Assembly (NCBI GenBank): GCA_964020085.1
Contig: CAXHUQ010000601.1
Location: 583,001-647,000, forward strand
From: Micromussa lordhowensis
Lineage: Eukaryota; Cnidaria; Anthozoa; Scleractinia; Lobophylliidae
Length of the DNA stretch: 64,000 nt
Reading direction: 5' to 3'
Every line of letters starts with the position of its first letter. The first letter of the stretch is position 1. Shown piece after piece: positions 12,290 to 24,089 of the stretch. The translations under genes and the position numbers were made by a program. Under the pieces are notes generated by a model, which was not told where the DNA came from, did no database searches, and was given only the letters and a program-made list of their open reading frames with translations.

Positions 12290-13740
12290 AACATAGCACA
12301 ACATTTTGCAGCAAACCGCGGCTCCCAAAGTGCCCGTAAAGCCGAGCTATGGCAAATTTGGCAAGGACACCCTCAGCGCGCATTTTCTGAATTTCTGCAA
12401 AGTTGCGGCCAGGGGAAAAACCTGCAGAAAGAAGGCCAAAAAAAACACCCTGGCGCAAATGCCATTATCTCCTAATTAAAATGCACTTAAAGTGCCAACA
12501 GAGCACAACATTTTGCAGCAAACCGCGGCTCCCAAAGTGCCCGTAAAGCCGAGCTATGGCAAATTTGGCAAGGACACCATCAGCGCGCATTTTCTCAAAT
12601 TCTGCAAAGTTGCGACCATGGGAAAAACCTGCAGAAAGAAGGCCAAAAAAAACACCCTGGCGCAAATGCCATTATCTCCTAATTAGAACGCACTTAAAGT
12701 GCCGACATAGCACAACATTTTGCAGCAAATCGCGGCTCCCTAAGTGAACGTAAAGCCGAGCTATGGCAAATTTTGCAATTAACCATTTTTTATTAACCAT
12801 TTATTAACCATTTATTATTATTGAGTCTATAGTTTAAAGGATTACAAACCCGCTTATAGCAGAGCTAATCTAGGCGGGTTGTACTATTTACAATATATAT
12901 TTACTGTGCAAAAAGTGAATTGATACAGTTGCTAAATAGATACACGTACAAAAACAATACAAGGGTAAAGCAAATTAAAATGTGTAAAGTAAAAAGTACG
13001 ACTACATGCGAAATTAATAGCTATAGGGTGTAATAATTACAGAATGGACATCAACATAATAGTCCTCAATCTGCAAGGACACCCTCAGCGCGCATTTTCT
13101 GAAATTCTGCAAAGTTGCGACCAGGCGAAAGTCCTGCAGAAAAAAGGCCAGAAAAAACACCCTGGCGCAAATGCCATTATCTCATAATTACAATGCTTTT
13201 AAAGTGCCGACATAGCACAACATTTTGCAGCAAACCGCGGCTCCCTAAGTGCCCGTAAAGCCGAGCTATGGCAAATTTGGCAAGGACACCCTCAGCGCGC
13301 ATTTTCTGAAATTCTGCAAAGTTGCGACCAGGGCAAAAACCTGCAGAAAAAAGGCAAGAAAAAGATCCCTGGCGCAAATGCCATCATCTCCTAATTAGGA
13401 TGCACTTCAAGTGCTAAAATAGCAAAACATTTTCCAGCATACCGTGGCTCCTTAAGTGCCCGTAAAGCCGAGCTATGGCAAATTTGGCAAGGACACCCTC
13501 AGCGCGCATTTTCTGAAATTCTGCAAAGCTGCGACTAGGGCAAAAACCTGCAGAAAGAAGGCCAGGAAAAAACACCCTGGCGCAAATGCCATTACCTCCT
13601 AATTAAAATGCACTTAAAGTGTCATCATACCACAACATTTTGCAGCAAAGTGCGGCTCCCAAAGTGCCCATAAAGCCGAGCTATGGCAAATTTGGCAAGG
13701 ACACCCTCAGCGCGCATTTTCTGAAATTCTGCAAAGTTGC
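12290..13740. repeat. Insertion-bearing block, copy 1
   Basis: This block corresponds to 17560-18960 at an offset of 5270 bp (24 monomers plus 298 plus 4). It contains the 293-bp retrotransposon fragment and a following set of rare monomers (TTTTCCAGCATACCGTGG, GTGTCATCATACCACAAC). Related blocks surround the copies at 21.9 and 23.2 kb. Confidence 0.8.
12779..13071 (-). mobile_element. Truncated retrotransposon 3' end, copy 1
   Basis: A 293-bp non-satellite segment interrupts a monomer between TTTTGCAA and TGCAAGGACACC, giving a 5-bp target-site duplication TGCAA (12774-12778 and 13072-13076). Read on the minus strand it ends in three irregular copies of an AATGGTTAATAA-like unit with several AATAAA signals, the usual look of a LINE 3' UTR and tail. 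It has an internal hairpin with a perfect 7-bp stem, AACCCGC at 12847-12853 with GCGGGTT at 12874-12880. No terminal inverted repeats and no ORF are present, so it is a severely 5'-truncated LINE or a SINE-like derivative. Its tail differs from the LINE at 42 kb. Confidence 0.75.
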
Positions 13741-16700
13741 GACAGGGGAAAAACCTGCAGAATGAAGGCCAGAAAAAAACACCCTGGCGCAAATGCCATT
13801 ATCTCCTAATTAGAATGCACTTAAAGTGCCATCATAGCACAACATTTTGCAGCAAACCCCGGCTCCCAAAGTGCCCGTAAAGCCGAGCTATGGCAAATTT
13901 GGCAAGGACACCCTCAGCGCGCATTTTCTGAAATTGTGCAAAGTTGCGACTAGGGCAAAAACCTGCAGAATGAAGGCCAGAAAAAAAACACCCTGGCCCA
14001 AATGCCATTATCTCCTAATTAGAATGCACTTAAAGTGCCATCATAGCACAACATTTTGCAGCAAACCCCGGCTCCCAAAGTGCCCATAAAGCCGAGCTAT
14101 GGCAGATTTGGCAAGGACACCCTCAGCGCGCATTTTCTGAAATTCTGCAAAGTGGCGACCAGGGGAAAAACCTGCAGAAAGAAGGCCAGAAAAAACACCC
14201 TGGCGCAAATGCCATCATCTCTTAATTAGAATGCACTTAAAATGCCAGCATAGCACAACATTTTGCAGCAAACTGCGGCTCCCAAAGTGCCCGTAAAGCC
14301 GAGCTATGGCAAATTTGGCAAGGACACCCTCAGCGCGCATTTTCTGAAATTCTGCAAAGTGGCGACCAGGGGAAAAACCTGCAGAAAGAAGGCCAGAAAA
14401 AACACCCTGGAGCAAATGCCATTATCTAATAATTAAATTGCTCTTAAAGTGCCAACATAGCAGAACATTTTGCAGCAAACCGCGGCTCCCAAAGTGCCCG
14501 TAAAGCCGAGCTATGGCAAATTTGGCAAGGACACCCTCAGCGTGCATTTTCTGAAATTCTGCAAAGTTGCGATCAAGGTAAAATCCTGCAGAAAGAAGGC
14601 CAGAAAAAACACCCTGGCGCAAATGCCATCATCTCCTAATTAAAATGCGCTTTAAGTGCTAACATAGCACAACATTTTGCAGCAAACCGCGGCTCCCTCA
14701 GTGCCCGTAAAGCCGAGCTATGGCAAATTTGGCAAGGACACCCTCAGCGCCCATTTTCTGAAATTCTGCAAAGTTGCGACCATGGGAAAGTCCTGCAGAA
14801 AGAAGGCCAGAAAAAACACTTTGGCGCAAATGCCATCATCTCCTAATTAAAATGCGCTTAAAGTGCCAACATAGCACAACATTTTGCAGCAAACCGCGGC
14901 TCCCTAAGTGCCCGTAAAGCCGAGCTATGGCAAATTTGGCAAGGACACCCTCAGCGCGCATTTTCTGAAATTCTGCAAAGTTGCGACCAGGAAAAAACCT
15001 GCAGAAAGACGGCCAAAAAAAGCACCCTGGCGCATATGCCATTATCTCCTAATTAAATTACACTTAAAGTGCCGACATAGCACAACATTTTGCAGCAAAC
15101 CGCGACTCCCTAAGTGCCCGTAAAGCCGAGCTATGTCAAATTGGGCAAGGACACCCTCAGCGCGCATTTTCTGAAATTCTGCAAAGTTGCGACCAGGGCA
15201 AAAACCTGCAGAAAAAAGGGAAGAAAAAGCACCCTGGCGCAAATGTCATCATCTCCTAAGTAGGATGCACTGGAAGTGCCAAAATAGCACAACATTTTGC
15301 AGCACACCGCGGCTCCCTAAGTGCCCGTAAAGCCGAGCTATGGCAAATTTGGCAAGGACACCCTCAGCGCGCATTTTCTGAAATTCTGCAAAGTTGCGAC
15401 TAGGGCAAAAAGCTGCAGAAAGAAGGCCAGAAAAAAACACCCTGGCGCAAATGCCATTATCTCATAATTAAAATGCACTTACAGTGCCAACATAGCACAA
15501 CAGTTTGCAGGAAACCGCGGCTCCTTAAGTGCCCGTAAAGTCGAGCTATGGCAAATTTGGTAAGGACACCCTCAGCGTGCATTTTCTGAAATTCTGCAAA
15601 GTTGCGACCAGGGGAAAGTCCTGCAGAAAGAAGGCCAGAAAAAACACCCATGCGCAAATGCCATCATCTCCTAAATTGAATGCACTTAAAGTGCCAGCAT
15701 AGCACAACATTTTGCAGCAAACCGCGGCTCCCTAAGTGCCCGTAAAGCCAAACTATGGCAAATTTGGCAAGGACACCCTCAGCGCGCATTTTCTGAAATT
15801 CTGCAAAGTTGCGACCAGGGGAAAAACCTGCAGAAAGAAGGCCAGAAAAAACACCCTGGCGCAAATGCCATTATCTCCTAATTTAAATGCACTTAAAGTG
15901 CCAGCATAGCACAACATTTTGCAGCAAACTGCGGCTCCCAAAGTGCCCGTAAAGCCGAGCTATGGCAAATTTGGCAAGGACACCCTCAGCGCGCATTTTC
16001 TGAAATTCTGCAAAGTGGCGACCAGGGAAAAAACCTGCAGAAAGAAGGCCAGAAAAAACACCCTGGCGCAAATGCCATTATCTAATAATTAGATTGCTCT
16101 TAAAGTGCCAACATAGCAGAACATTTTGCAGCAAACCGCGGCTCCCAAAGTGCCCGTAAAGCCGAGCTATGGCAAATTTGGCAAGGACACCCTCAGCGTG
16201 CATTTTCTGAAATTCTGCAAAGTTGCGATCAAGGTAAAATCCTGCAGAAAGAAGGCCAGAAAAAACACCCTGGCGCAAATGCCATCATCTCCTAATTAAA
16301 ATGCGCTTTAAGTGCTAACATAGCACAACATTTTGCAGCAAACCGCGGCTCCCTCAGTGCCCGTAAAGCCGAGCTATGGCAAATTTGGCAAGGACACCCT
16401 CAGCGACCATTTTCTGAAATTCTGCAAAGTTGCGACCATGGGAAAGTCCTGCAGAAAGAAGGCCAGAAAAAACACTTTAGCGCAAATGCCATCATCTGCT
16501 AATTAAAATGCACTTAAAGTGCCAACATAGCACAACATTTTGCAGCAAACCGCGGCTCCCTAAGTGCCCGTAAAGCCGAGCTATGCCAAATTTGGCAAGG
16601 ACACCTTCAGCGCGCATTTTCTGAAATTCTGCAAAGTTGCGACCAGGAAAAAACCTGCAGAAAGACGGCCAAAGAAAGCACCCTGGCGCATATGCCATTA

Positions 16701-18048
16701 TCTCCTAATTAAATTGCACTTAAAGTGCCGACATAGCACAACATTTTGCAGCAAACCGCGACTCCCTACGTGCCCGTAAAGCCGAGCTATGTCAAATTGG
16801 GCAAGGACACCCTCAGCGCGCATTTTCTGAAATTCTGCAAAGTTGCGACTAGGGCAAAAAGCTGCAGAAAGAAGGCCAGAAAAAAAACACCCTGGCGCAA
16901 ATGCCATTATCTCATAATTAAAATGCACTTACAGTGCCAACATAGCACAACAGTTTGCAGGAAACCGCGGCTCCTTAAGTGCCCGTAAAGTCGAGCTATG
17001 GCAAATTTGGTAAGGACACCCTCAGCGTGCATTTTCTGAAATTCTGCAAAGTTGCGACCAGGGGAAAGTCCTGCAGAAAGAAGGCCAGAAAAAACACCCT
17101 GGCGCAAATGCCATCATCTCCTAAATAGAATGCACTTAAAGTGCCAGCATAGCACAACATTTTGCAGCAAACCGCGGCTCCCTAAGTGCCCGTAAAGCCA
17201 AACTATGGCAAATTTGGCAAGGACACCCTCAGCGCGCATTTTCTGAAATTCTGCAAAGTTGCGACCAGGGGAAAAACCTGCAGAAAGAAGGCCAGAAAAA
17301 ACACCCTGGCGCAAATGCCATTATCTCATAATTACAATGCTCTTAAAGTGCAAACATAGCACAACATTTTGCAGCAAACCGCGGCTCCCAAAGTGCCCGT
17401 AAAGCCAAACTATGGCAAATTTGGCAAGGACACCCTCAGCGCGCATTTTCTGAAATTCTGCAAAGTTGCGACCAGGGGAAAAACCTGCAGAAAGAAGGCC
17501 GGAAAAAACACCCTGGCGCAAATGCCATTATCTCCTAATTTAAATGCACTTAAAGTGCCAGCATAGCACAACATTTTGCAGCAAACCGCGGCTCCCAAAG
17601 TGCCCGTAAAGCCGAGCTATGGCAAATTTGGCAAGGACACCCTCAGCGCGCATTTTCTGAATTTCTGCAAAGTTGCGACCAGGGGAAAAACCTGCAGAAA
17701 GAAGGCCAGAAAAAACACCCTGGCGCAAATGCCATTATCTCCTAATTAAAATGCACTTAAAGTGCCAACAGAGCACAACATTTTGCAGCAAACCGCGGCT
17801 CCCAAAGTGCCCGTAAAGCCGAGCTATGGCAAATTTGGCAAGGACACCATCAGCGCGCATTTTCTCAAATTCTGCAAAGTTGCGACCATGGGAAAAACCT
17901 GCAGAAAGAAGGCCAAAAAAAACACCCTGGCGCAAATGCCATTATCTCCTAATTAGAACGCACTTAAAGTGCCGACATAGCACAACATTTTGCAGCAAAT
18001 CGCGGCTCCCTAAGTGAACGTAAAGCCGAGCTATGGCAAATTTTGCAA

Positions 18049-18341
18049 TTAACCATTTTTTATTAACCATTTATTAACCATTTATTATTATTGAGTCTAT
18101 AGTTTAAAGGATTACAAACCCGCTTATAGCAGAGCTAATCTAGGCGGGTTGTACTATTTACAATATATATTTACTGTGCAAAAAGTGAATTGATACAGTT
18201 GCTAAATAGATACACGTACAAAAACAATACAAGGGTAAAGCAAATTAAAATGTGTAAAGTAAAAAGTACGACTACATGCGAAATTAATAGCTATAGGGTG
18301 TAATAATTACAGAATGGACATCAACATAATAGTCCTCAATC
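18049..18341 (-). mobile_element. Truncated retrotransposon 3' end, copy 2
   Basis: By eye this is identical or nearly so to copy 1, in the same monomer position with the same TGCAA duplication, 5270 bp downstream. The surrounding monomers also match, so it arose by duplication of the block and not by a new insertion. Confidence 0.75.
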
Positions 18342-18792
18342 TGCAAGGACACCCTCAGCGCGCATTTTCTGAAATTCTGCAAAGTTGCGACCAGGCGAAA
18401 GTCCTGCAGAAAAAAGGCCAGAAAAAACACCCTGGCGCAAATGCCATTATCTCATAATTACAATGCTTTTAAAGTGCCGACATAGCACAACATTTTGCAG
18501 CAAACCGCGGCTCCCTAAGTGCCCGTAAAGCCGAGCTATGGCAAATTTGGCAAGGACACCCTCAGCGCGCATTTTCTGAAATTCTGCAAAGTTGCGACCA
18601 GGGCAAAAACCTGCAGAAAAAAGGCAAGAAAAAGATCCCTGGCGCAAATGCCATCATCTCCTAATTAGGATGCACTTCAAGTGCTAAAATAGCAAAACAT
18701 TTTCCAGCATACCGTGGCTCCTTAAGTGCCCGTAAAGCCGAGCTATGGCAAATTTGGCAAGGACACCCTCAGCGCGCATTTTCTGAAATTCT

Positions 18793-19416
18793 GCAAAGCT
18801 GCGACTAGGGCAAAAACCTGCAGAAAGAAGGCCAGGAAAAAACACCCTGGCGCAAATGCCATTACCTCCTAATTAAAATGCACTTAAAGTGTCATCATAC
18901 CACAACATTTTGCAGCAAAGTGCGGCTCCCAAAGTGCCCATAAAGCCGAGCTATGGCAAATTTGGCAAGGACACCCTCAGCGCGCATTTTCTGAAATTCT
19001 GCAAAGCTGCGACTAGGGCAAAAACCTGCAGAAAGAAGGCCAGGAAAAAACACCCTGGCGCAAATGCCATTACCTCCTAATTAAAATGCACTTAAAGTGT
19101 CATCATACCACAACATTTTGCAGCAAAGTGCGGCTCCCAAAGTGCCCATAAAGCCGAGCTATGGCAAATTTGGCAAGGACACCCTCAGCGCGCATTTTCT
19201 GAAATTCTGCAAAGCTGCGACTAGGGCAAAAACCTGCAGAAAGAAGGCCAGGAAAAAACACCCTGGCGCAAATGCCATTACCTCCTAATTAAAATGCACT
19301 TAAAGTGTCATCATACCACAACATTTTGCAGCAAAGTGCGGCTCCCAAAGTGCCCATAAAGCCGAGCTATGGCAAATTTGGCAAGGACACCCTCAGCGCG
19401 CATTTTCTGAAATTCT
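18793..19416. repeat. Three near-identical 208-bp monomers in tandem
   Basis: The marker GCAAAGCTGCGACTAGGGC occurs at 18793, 19001 and 19209, exactly 208 bp apart, and the run ends at 19417 where GTTGCGACAGG follows. The units look identical over their length, including GTGTCATCATACCACAAC and CCCATAAAGCC. Such identity marks a very recent local amplification. Confidence 0.9.
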
Positions 19417-19430
19417 GCAAAGTTGCGACA

Positions 19431-21089
19431 GGGGAAAAACCTGCAGAACGAAGGCCAGAAAAAACTTCCTGGCGCAAATGCCATTATCTCCTAATCTAAA
19501 TGCCCTTAAAGTGCCAACATAGCACAACATTTTGCAGCAAACCGCGGCTCCCAAAGTCCCCGTATAGTCGAGCTATGGCAAATTTGGCAAAGACACCCTC
19601 AGCGCGCATTTTCTGAAATTCTGCAAAGTTGCGACCAGGGGAAAAACCTGCAGAAAGAAGACCAGAACAAACACCCTGGCGCAAATGCCATTAGCTCCTA
19701 ATTAGAATGCACTTAAAGTGCCAACATAGCACAACATTTTGCAGCAAACCGCCGCTCCCAAAGTGCCCGTAAAGCCGAGCTATGGCAAATTTGGATGGAA
19801 ACCCTCAGCGCGCATTTTCCGTAATTCTGCAAAGTTGCGACCAGGGGAAAGTCCTGCAGAAAGAAGGCCAGAAAAAAAACTCTGGCGCAAATGCCATCAT
19901 CTCCTTATTACAATGCACTTGAAGTGCCATCATAGCACAACATTTTGCAGCAAACCGCCGCTCCCAAAGTGCCCGTAAAGCCGAGCTATGGCAAATTTGG
20001 ATGGAAACCCTCAGCGCGCATGTTCTGAAATTCTGCAAAGTTGCGACCAGGGGAAAAACCTGCAGAAAGAAGGCCAAAAAAAAACCCTGGCGCAAATGCC
20101 ATTATCTCTTAATTAGGACGCACTCAAAGTGCCGACATAGCACAACATTTTGCAGCAAACCGCGGCTCCTTAAGTGCCCGTAAAGCCGAGCTATGGCAAA
20201 TTTGGCAAGGACACCCTCAGCGCGCATTTTCTGAAATTCTGCAAAGTTGCGACCAGGGGAAAGTCCTGCAGAAAGAAGGCCAGAAAAAACACCCTGGCGC
20301 AAATGCCATTATCTCCTAATTAAATTGCACTTAAAGTGCCGACGTAGCACAACATTTTGCAGCAAACCGCGACTCCCTAAGTGCCCGTAAAGCCGAGCTA
20401 TGTCAAATTTGGCAAGGACACCCTCAGCGCGCATTTTCTGAAATTCTGCAAAGTTGCGACCAGGGCAAAAACCTGCAGAAAAAAGGGAAAAAAACCACCC
20501 TGGCGCAAATGCCATCATCTCCTAATTAGGATGCACTTGAAGTGCCAAAATAGCACAACATTTTGCAGCACACCGCGGCTCCCTAAGTGCCCGTAAAGCC
20601 GAGCTATGGCAAATTTGGCAAGGACACCCTCAGCGCGCATTTTCTGAAATTGTGCAAAGTTGCGACTAGGGCAAAAACCTGCAGAAAGAAGGCCAGAAAA
20701 AAACACCCTGGCGCAAATGCCATTATCTCCTAATTAGACTGCACTTAAAGTGCCAACATAGCACAACATTTTGCAGGAAACCGCGGCTCCCAAAGTGCCC
20801 GTATAGTCGAGCTATGACAAATTTGGCAAGGACACCCTCAGCGCGCATTTTCTGAAATTCTGCAAAGTTGCGATCATGGGAAAGTCCTGCAGAAAGAAGC
20901 CCAGAAAAAACACCCTGGCGCAAATGCCATTATCTCCTAATTAAATTGCACTTAAAGTGTCAACATAGCACAACATTTTGCAGCAAACCGCGACTCCCAA
21001 AGTGCCCGTAAAGCCGAGCTATGGCAAATTTGGCAAGGACACCCTCAGCGTGCATTTTCTGAAATTCTGCAAAGTTGCGACCAGGGCAA
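19431..21089. repeat. Ordinary monomers with a GGATGGAAACCC variant pair
   Basis: These are satellite monomers throughout. Two near 19.8 and 20.0 kb read AAATTTGGATGGAAACCCTC instead of TTTGGCAAGGACACCCTC, and a third of this kind lies near 24.52 kb. Nothing else is seen. Confidence 0.7.
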
Positions 21090-22422
21090 AAACCTGCAGA
21101 AAAAAGGGAAGAAAAAGCACCCTGGCGCAAATGCCATCATCTCCTAATTAGAATGCACTTGAAGTGCGAAAATAGCACAACATTTTGCAGGAAACCACGG
21201 CTCCCTAAGTGCCCGTAAAGCCGAGCTATGGCAAATTCGGCAAGACACCCTCAGCGTGCATTTTCTGAAATTGTGCAAAGTTGCGACTAGGGCAAAAACC
21301 TGCAGAATGAAGGCCAGAAAAAAACACCCTGGCGCAAATGCCATTATCTCCTAATTAGAATGCACTTAAAGTGCCATCATAGCACAACATTTTGCAGCAA
21401 ACCGCGGCTCCCTAAGTGCCCGTAAAGCCGAGCTATGGCAAATTTGGCAAGGACACCCTCAGCGCGCATTTTCTGAATTTCTGCAAAGTTGCGACCAGGG
21501 GAAAAACCTGCAGAAAGAAGGCCAAAAAAAACACCCTGGCGCAAATGCCATTATCTGCTAATTAAAATGCACTTAAAGTGCCAACAGAGCACAACATTTT
21601 GCAGCAAACCGCGGCTCCCAAAGTGCCCGTAAAGCCGAGCTATTGCAAATTTGGCAAGGACACCATCAGCGCGCATTTTCTCAAATTCTGCAAAGTTGCG
21701 ACCATGGGAAAAACCTGCAGAAAGAAGGCCAAAAAAAACACCCTGGCGCAAATGCCATTATCTCCTAATTAGAACGCACTTAAAGTGCCGACATAGCACA
21801 ACGTTTTGCAGCAAATCGCGGCTCCCTAAGTGAACGTAAAGCCGAGCTATGGCAAATTTTGCAATTAACCATTTTTTATTAACCATTTATTAACCATTTA
21901 TTATTATTGAGTCTATAGTTTAAAGGATTACAAACCCGCTTATAGCAGAGCTAATCTAGGCGGGTTGTACTATTTACAATATATATTTACTGTGCAAAAA
22001 GTGAATTGATACAGTTGCTAAATAGATACACGTACAAAAACAATACAAGGGTAAAGCAAATTAAAATGTGTAAAGTAAAAAGTACGACTACATGCGAAAT
22101 TAATAGCTATAGGGTGTAATAATTACAGAATGGACATCAACATAATAGTCCTCAATCTGCAAGGACACCCTCAGCGCGCATTTTCTGAAATTCTGCAAAG
22201 TTGCGACCAGGCGAAAGTCCTGCAGAAAAAAGGCCAGAAAAAACACCCTGGCGCAAATGCCATTATCTCATAATTACAATGCTTTTAAAGTGCCGACATA
22301 GCACAACATTTTGCAGCAAACCGCGGCTCCCTAAGTGCCCGTAAAGCCGAGCTATGGCAAATTTGGCAAGGGCACCCTCAGCGCGCATTTTCTGAAATTC
22401 TGCAAAGTTGCGACCAGGGCAA
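21090..22422. repeat. First unit of a 1333-bp tandem duplication
   Basis: Five monomers plus one insertion copy, repeated immediately as 22423-23755. The exchange point lies in or near GCAAAAACCTGCAGAAAAAAGG, so the monomer at 22.26-22.46 kb is a chimera: its left half matches the normal post-insertion monomer and its right half matches the one at about 21.1 kb (GGGAAGAAAAAGCACC). Confidence 0.85.
21865..22157 (-). mobile_element. Truncated retrotransposon 3' end, copy 3
   Basis: Same segment and same junctions, 3816 bp after copy 2 (17 monomers plus 298 minus 1). The left flank carries a private change, CACAACGTTTTGC, in the monomer ending at the insertion. It lies in the first unit of a 1333-bp tandem duplication. 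Confidence 0.75.
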
Positions 22423-23755
22423 AAACCTGCAGAAAAAAGGGAAGAAAAAGCACCCTGGCGCAAATGCCATCATCTCCTAATTAGAATGCACTTGAAGTGC
22501 GAAAATAGCACAACATTTTGCAGGAAACCACGGCTCCCTAAGTGCCCGTAAAGCCGAGCTATGGCAAATTCGGCAAGACACCCTCAGCACGCATTTTCTG
22601 AAATTGTGCAAAGTTGCGACTAGGGCAAAAACCTGCAGAATGAAGGCCAGAAAAAAAAACCCTGGCGCAAATGCCATTATCTCCTAATTAGAATGCACTT
22701 AAAGTGCCATCATAGCACAACATTTTGCAGCAAACCGCGGCTCCCTAAGTGCCCGTAAAGCCGAGCTATGGCAAATTTGGCAAGGACACCCTCAGCGCGC
22801 ATTTTCTGAATTTCTGCAAAGTTGCGACCAGGGGAAAAACCTGCAGAAAGAAGGCCAAAAAAAACACCCTGGCGCAAATGCCATTATCTCCTAATTAAAA
22901 TGCACTTAAAGTGCCAACAGAGCACAACATTTTGCAGCAAACCGCGGCTCCCAAAGTGCCCGTAAAGCCGAGCTATGGCAAATTTGGCAAGGACACCATC
23001 AGCGCGCATTTTCTCAAATTCTGCAAAGTTGCGACCATGGGAAAAACCTGCAGAAAGAAGGCCAAAAAAAACACCCTGGCGCAAATGCCATTATCTCCTA
23101 ATTAGAACGCACTTAAAGTGCCGACATAGCACAACATTTTGCAGCAAATCGCGGCTCCCTAAGTGAACGTAAAGCCGAGCTATGGCAAATTTTGCAATTA
23201 ACCATTTTTTATTAACCATTTATTAACCATTTATTATTATTGAGTCTATAGTTTAAAGGATTACAAACCCGCTTATAGCAGAGCTAATCTAGGCGGGTTG
23301 TACTATTTACAATATATATTTACTGTGCAAAAAGTGAATTGATACAGTTGCTAAATAGATACACGTACAAAAACAATACAAGGGTAAAGCAAATTAAAAT
23401 GTGTAAAGTAAAAAGTACGACTACATGCGAAATTAATAGCTATAGGGTGTAATAATTACAGAATGGACATCAACATAATAGTCCTCAATCTGCAAGGACA
23501 CCCTCAGCGCGCATTTTCTGAAATTCTGCAAAGTTGCGACCAGGCGAAAGTCCTGCAGAAAAAAGGCCAGAAAAAACACCCTGGCGCAAATGCCATTATC
23601 TCATAATTACAATGCTTTTAAAGTGCCGACATAGCACAACATTTTGCAGCAAACCGCGGCTCCCTAAGTGCCCGTAAAGCCGAGCTATGGCAAATTTGGC
23701 AAGGACACCCTCAGCGCGCATTTTCTGAAATTCTGCAAAGTTGCGACCGGGGCAA
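22423..23755. repeat. Second unit of the 1333-bp tandem duplication
   Basis: It repeats the preceding unit with a few private changes (CTCAGCACGC near 22.59 kb, AAAAAAAAACCCTGG near 22.66 kb). After it the original post-insertion sequence resumes (GGCAAGAAAAAGATCCC). Confidence 0.85.
23198..23490 (-). mobile_element. Truncated retrotransposon 3' end, copy 4
   Basis: Same segment and junctions, 1333 bp after copy 3; 1333 is exactly five monomers plus 298 bp. The right flank has a private GACCGGGG for GACCAGGG near 23748. Confidence 0.75.
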
Positions 23756-24089
23756 AAACCTGCAGAAAAAAGGCAAGAAAAAGATCCCTGGCGCAAATGC
23801 CATCATCTCCTAATTAGGATGCACTTCAAGTGCTAAAATAGCAAAACATTTTCCAGCATACCGTGGCTCCTTAAGTGCCCGTAAAGCCGAGCTATGGCAA
23901 ATTTGGCAAGGACACCCTCAGCGCGCATTTTCTGAAATTCTGCAAAGCTGCGACTAGGGCAAAAACCTGCAGAAAGAAGGCCAGGAAAAAACACCCTGGC
24001 GCAAATGCCATTACCTCCTAATTAAAATGCACTTAAAGTGTCATCATACCACAACATTTTGCAGCAAAGTGCGGCTCCCAAAGTGCCCG

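Larger units (their letters stand above)
9920..17320. repeat. Region built on an 8-monomer (1656-bp) repeat
   Basis: A block marked by AGACGGCCAAA, GCGCATATGCC, a TGTCAAATTGGGCAAGG monomer and a CTTACAGTGCC...CAGTTTGCAGGAAACC monomer occurs at about 9.92-10.56, 11.58-12.24, 14.98-15.64 and 16.64-17.09 kb. The first-to-second and third-to-fourth offsets are both 1656 bp (8 x 207). Second to third is 3406 bp, which equals 15 monomers plus the 298-bp insertion and 3 bases. The last copy has lost one monomer: after it the offset to the third copy drops to 1450. Confidence 0.75.
17560..19430. repeat. Insertion-bearing block, copy 2, expanded
   Basis: It follows copy 1 of the block up to the GTGTCATCATACCACAAC monomer. 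There copy 1 has one monomer and this copy has three in tandem (18793-19416), after which the match resumes at GTTGCGACAGGGGAAAAACC. The expansion adds 2 x 208 bp. Confidence 0.75.

Noticed and set aside
12779..13071. The 293-bp insert as a piece of the same LINE as at 42 kb
   Set aside because: The tails differ (AATGGTTAATAA-like units against TGTA units) and I see no shared sequence, so they are different families.
12779..13071. The 293-bp insert as a DNA transposon or MITE
   Set aside because: The ends TTAACC and CTCAATC are not inverted repeats; a 5-bp duplication with a repetitive AATAAA-bearing tail fits a retroelement 3' end better.
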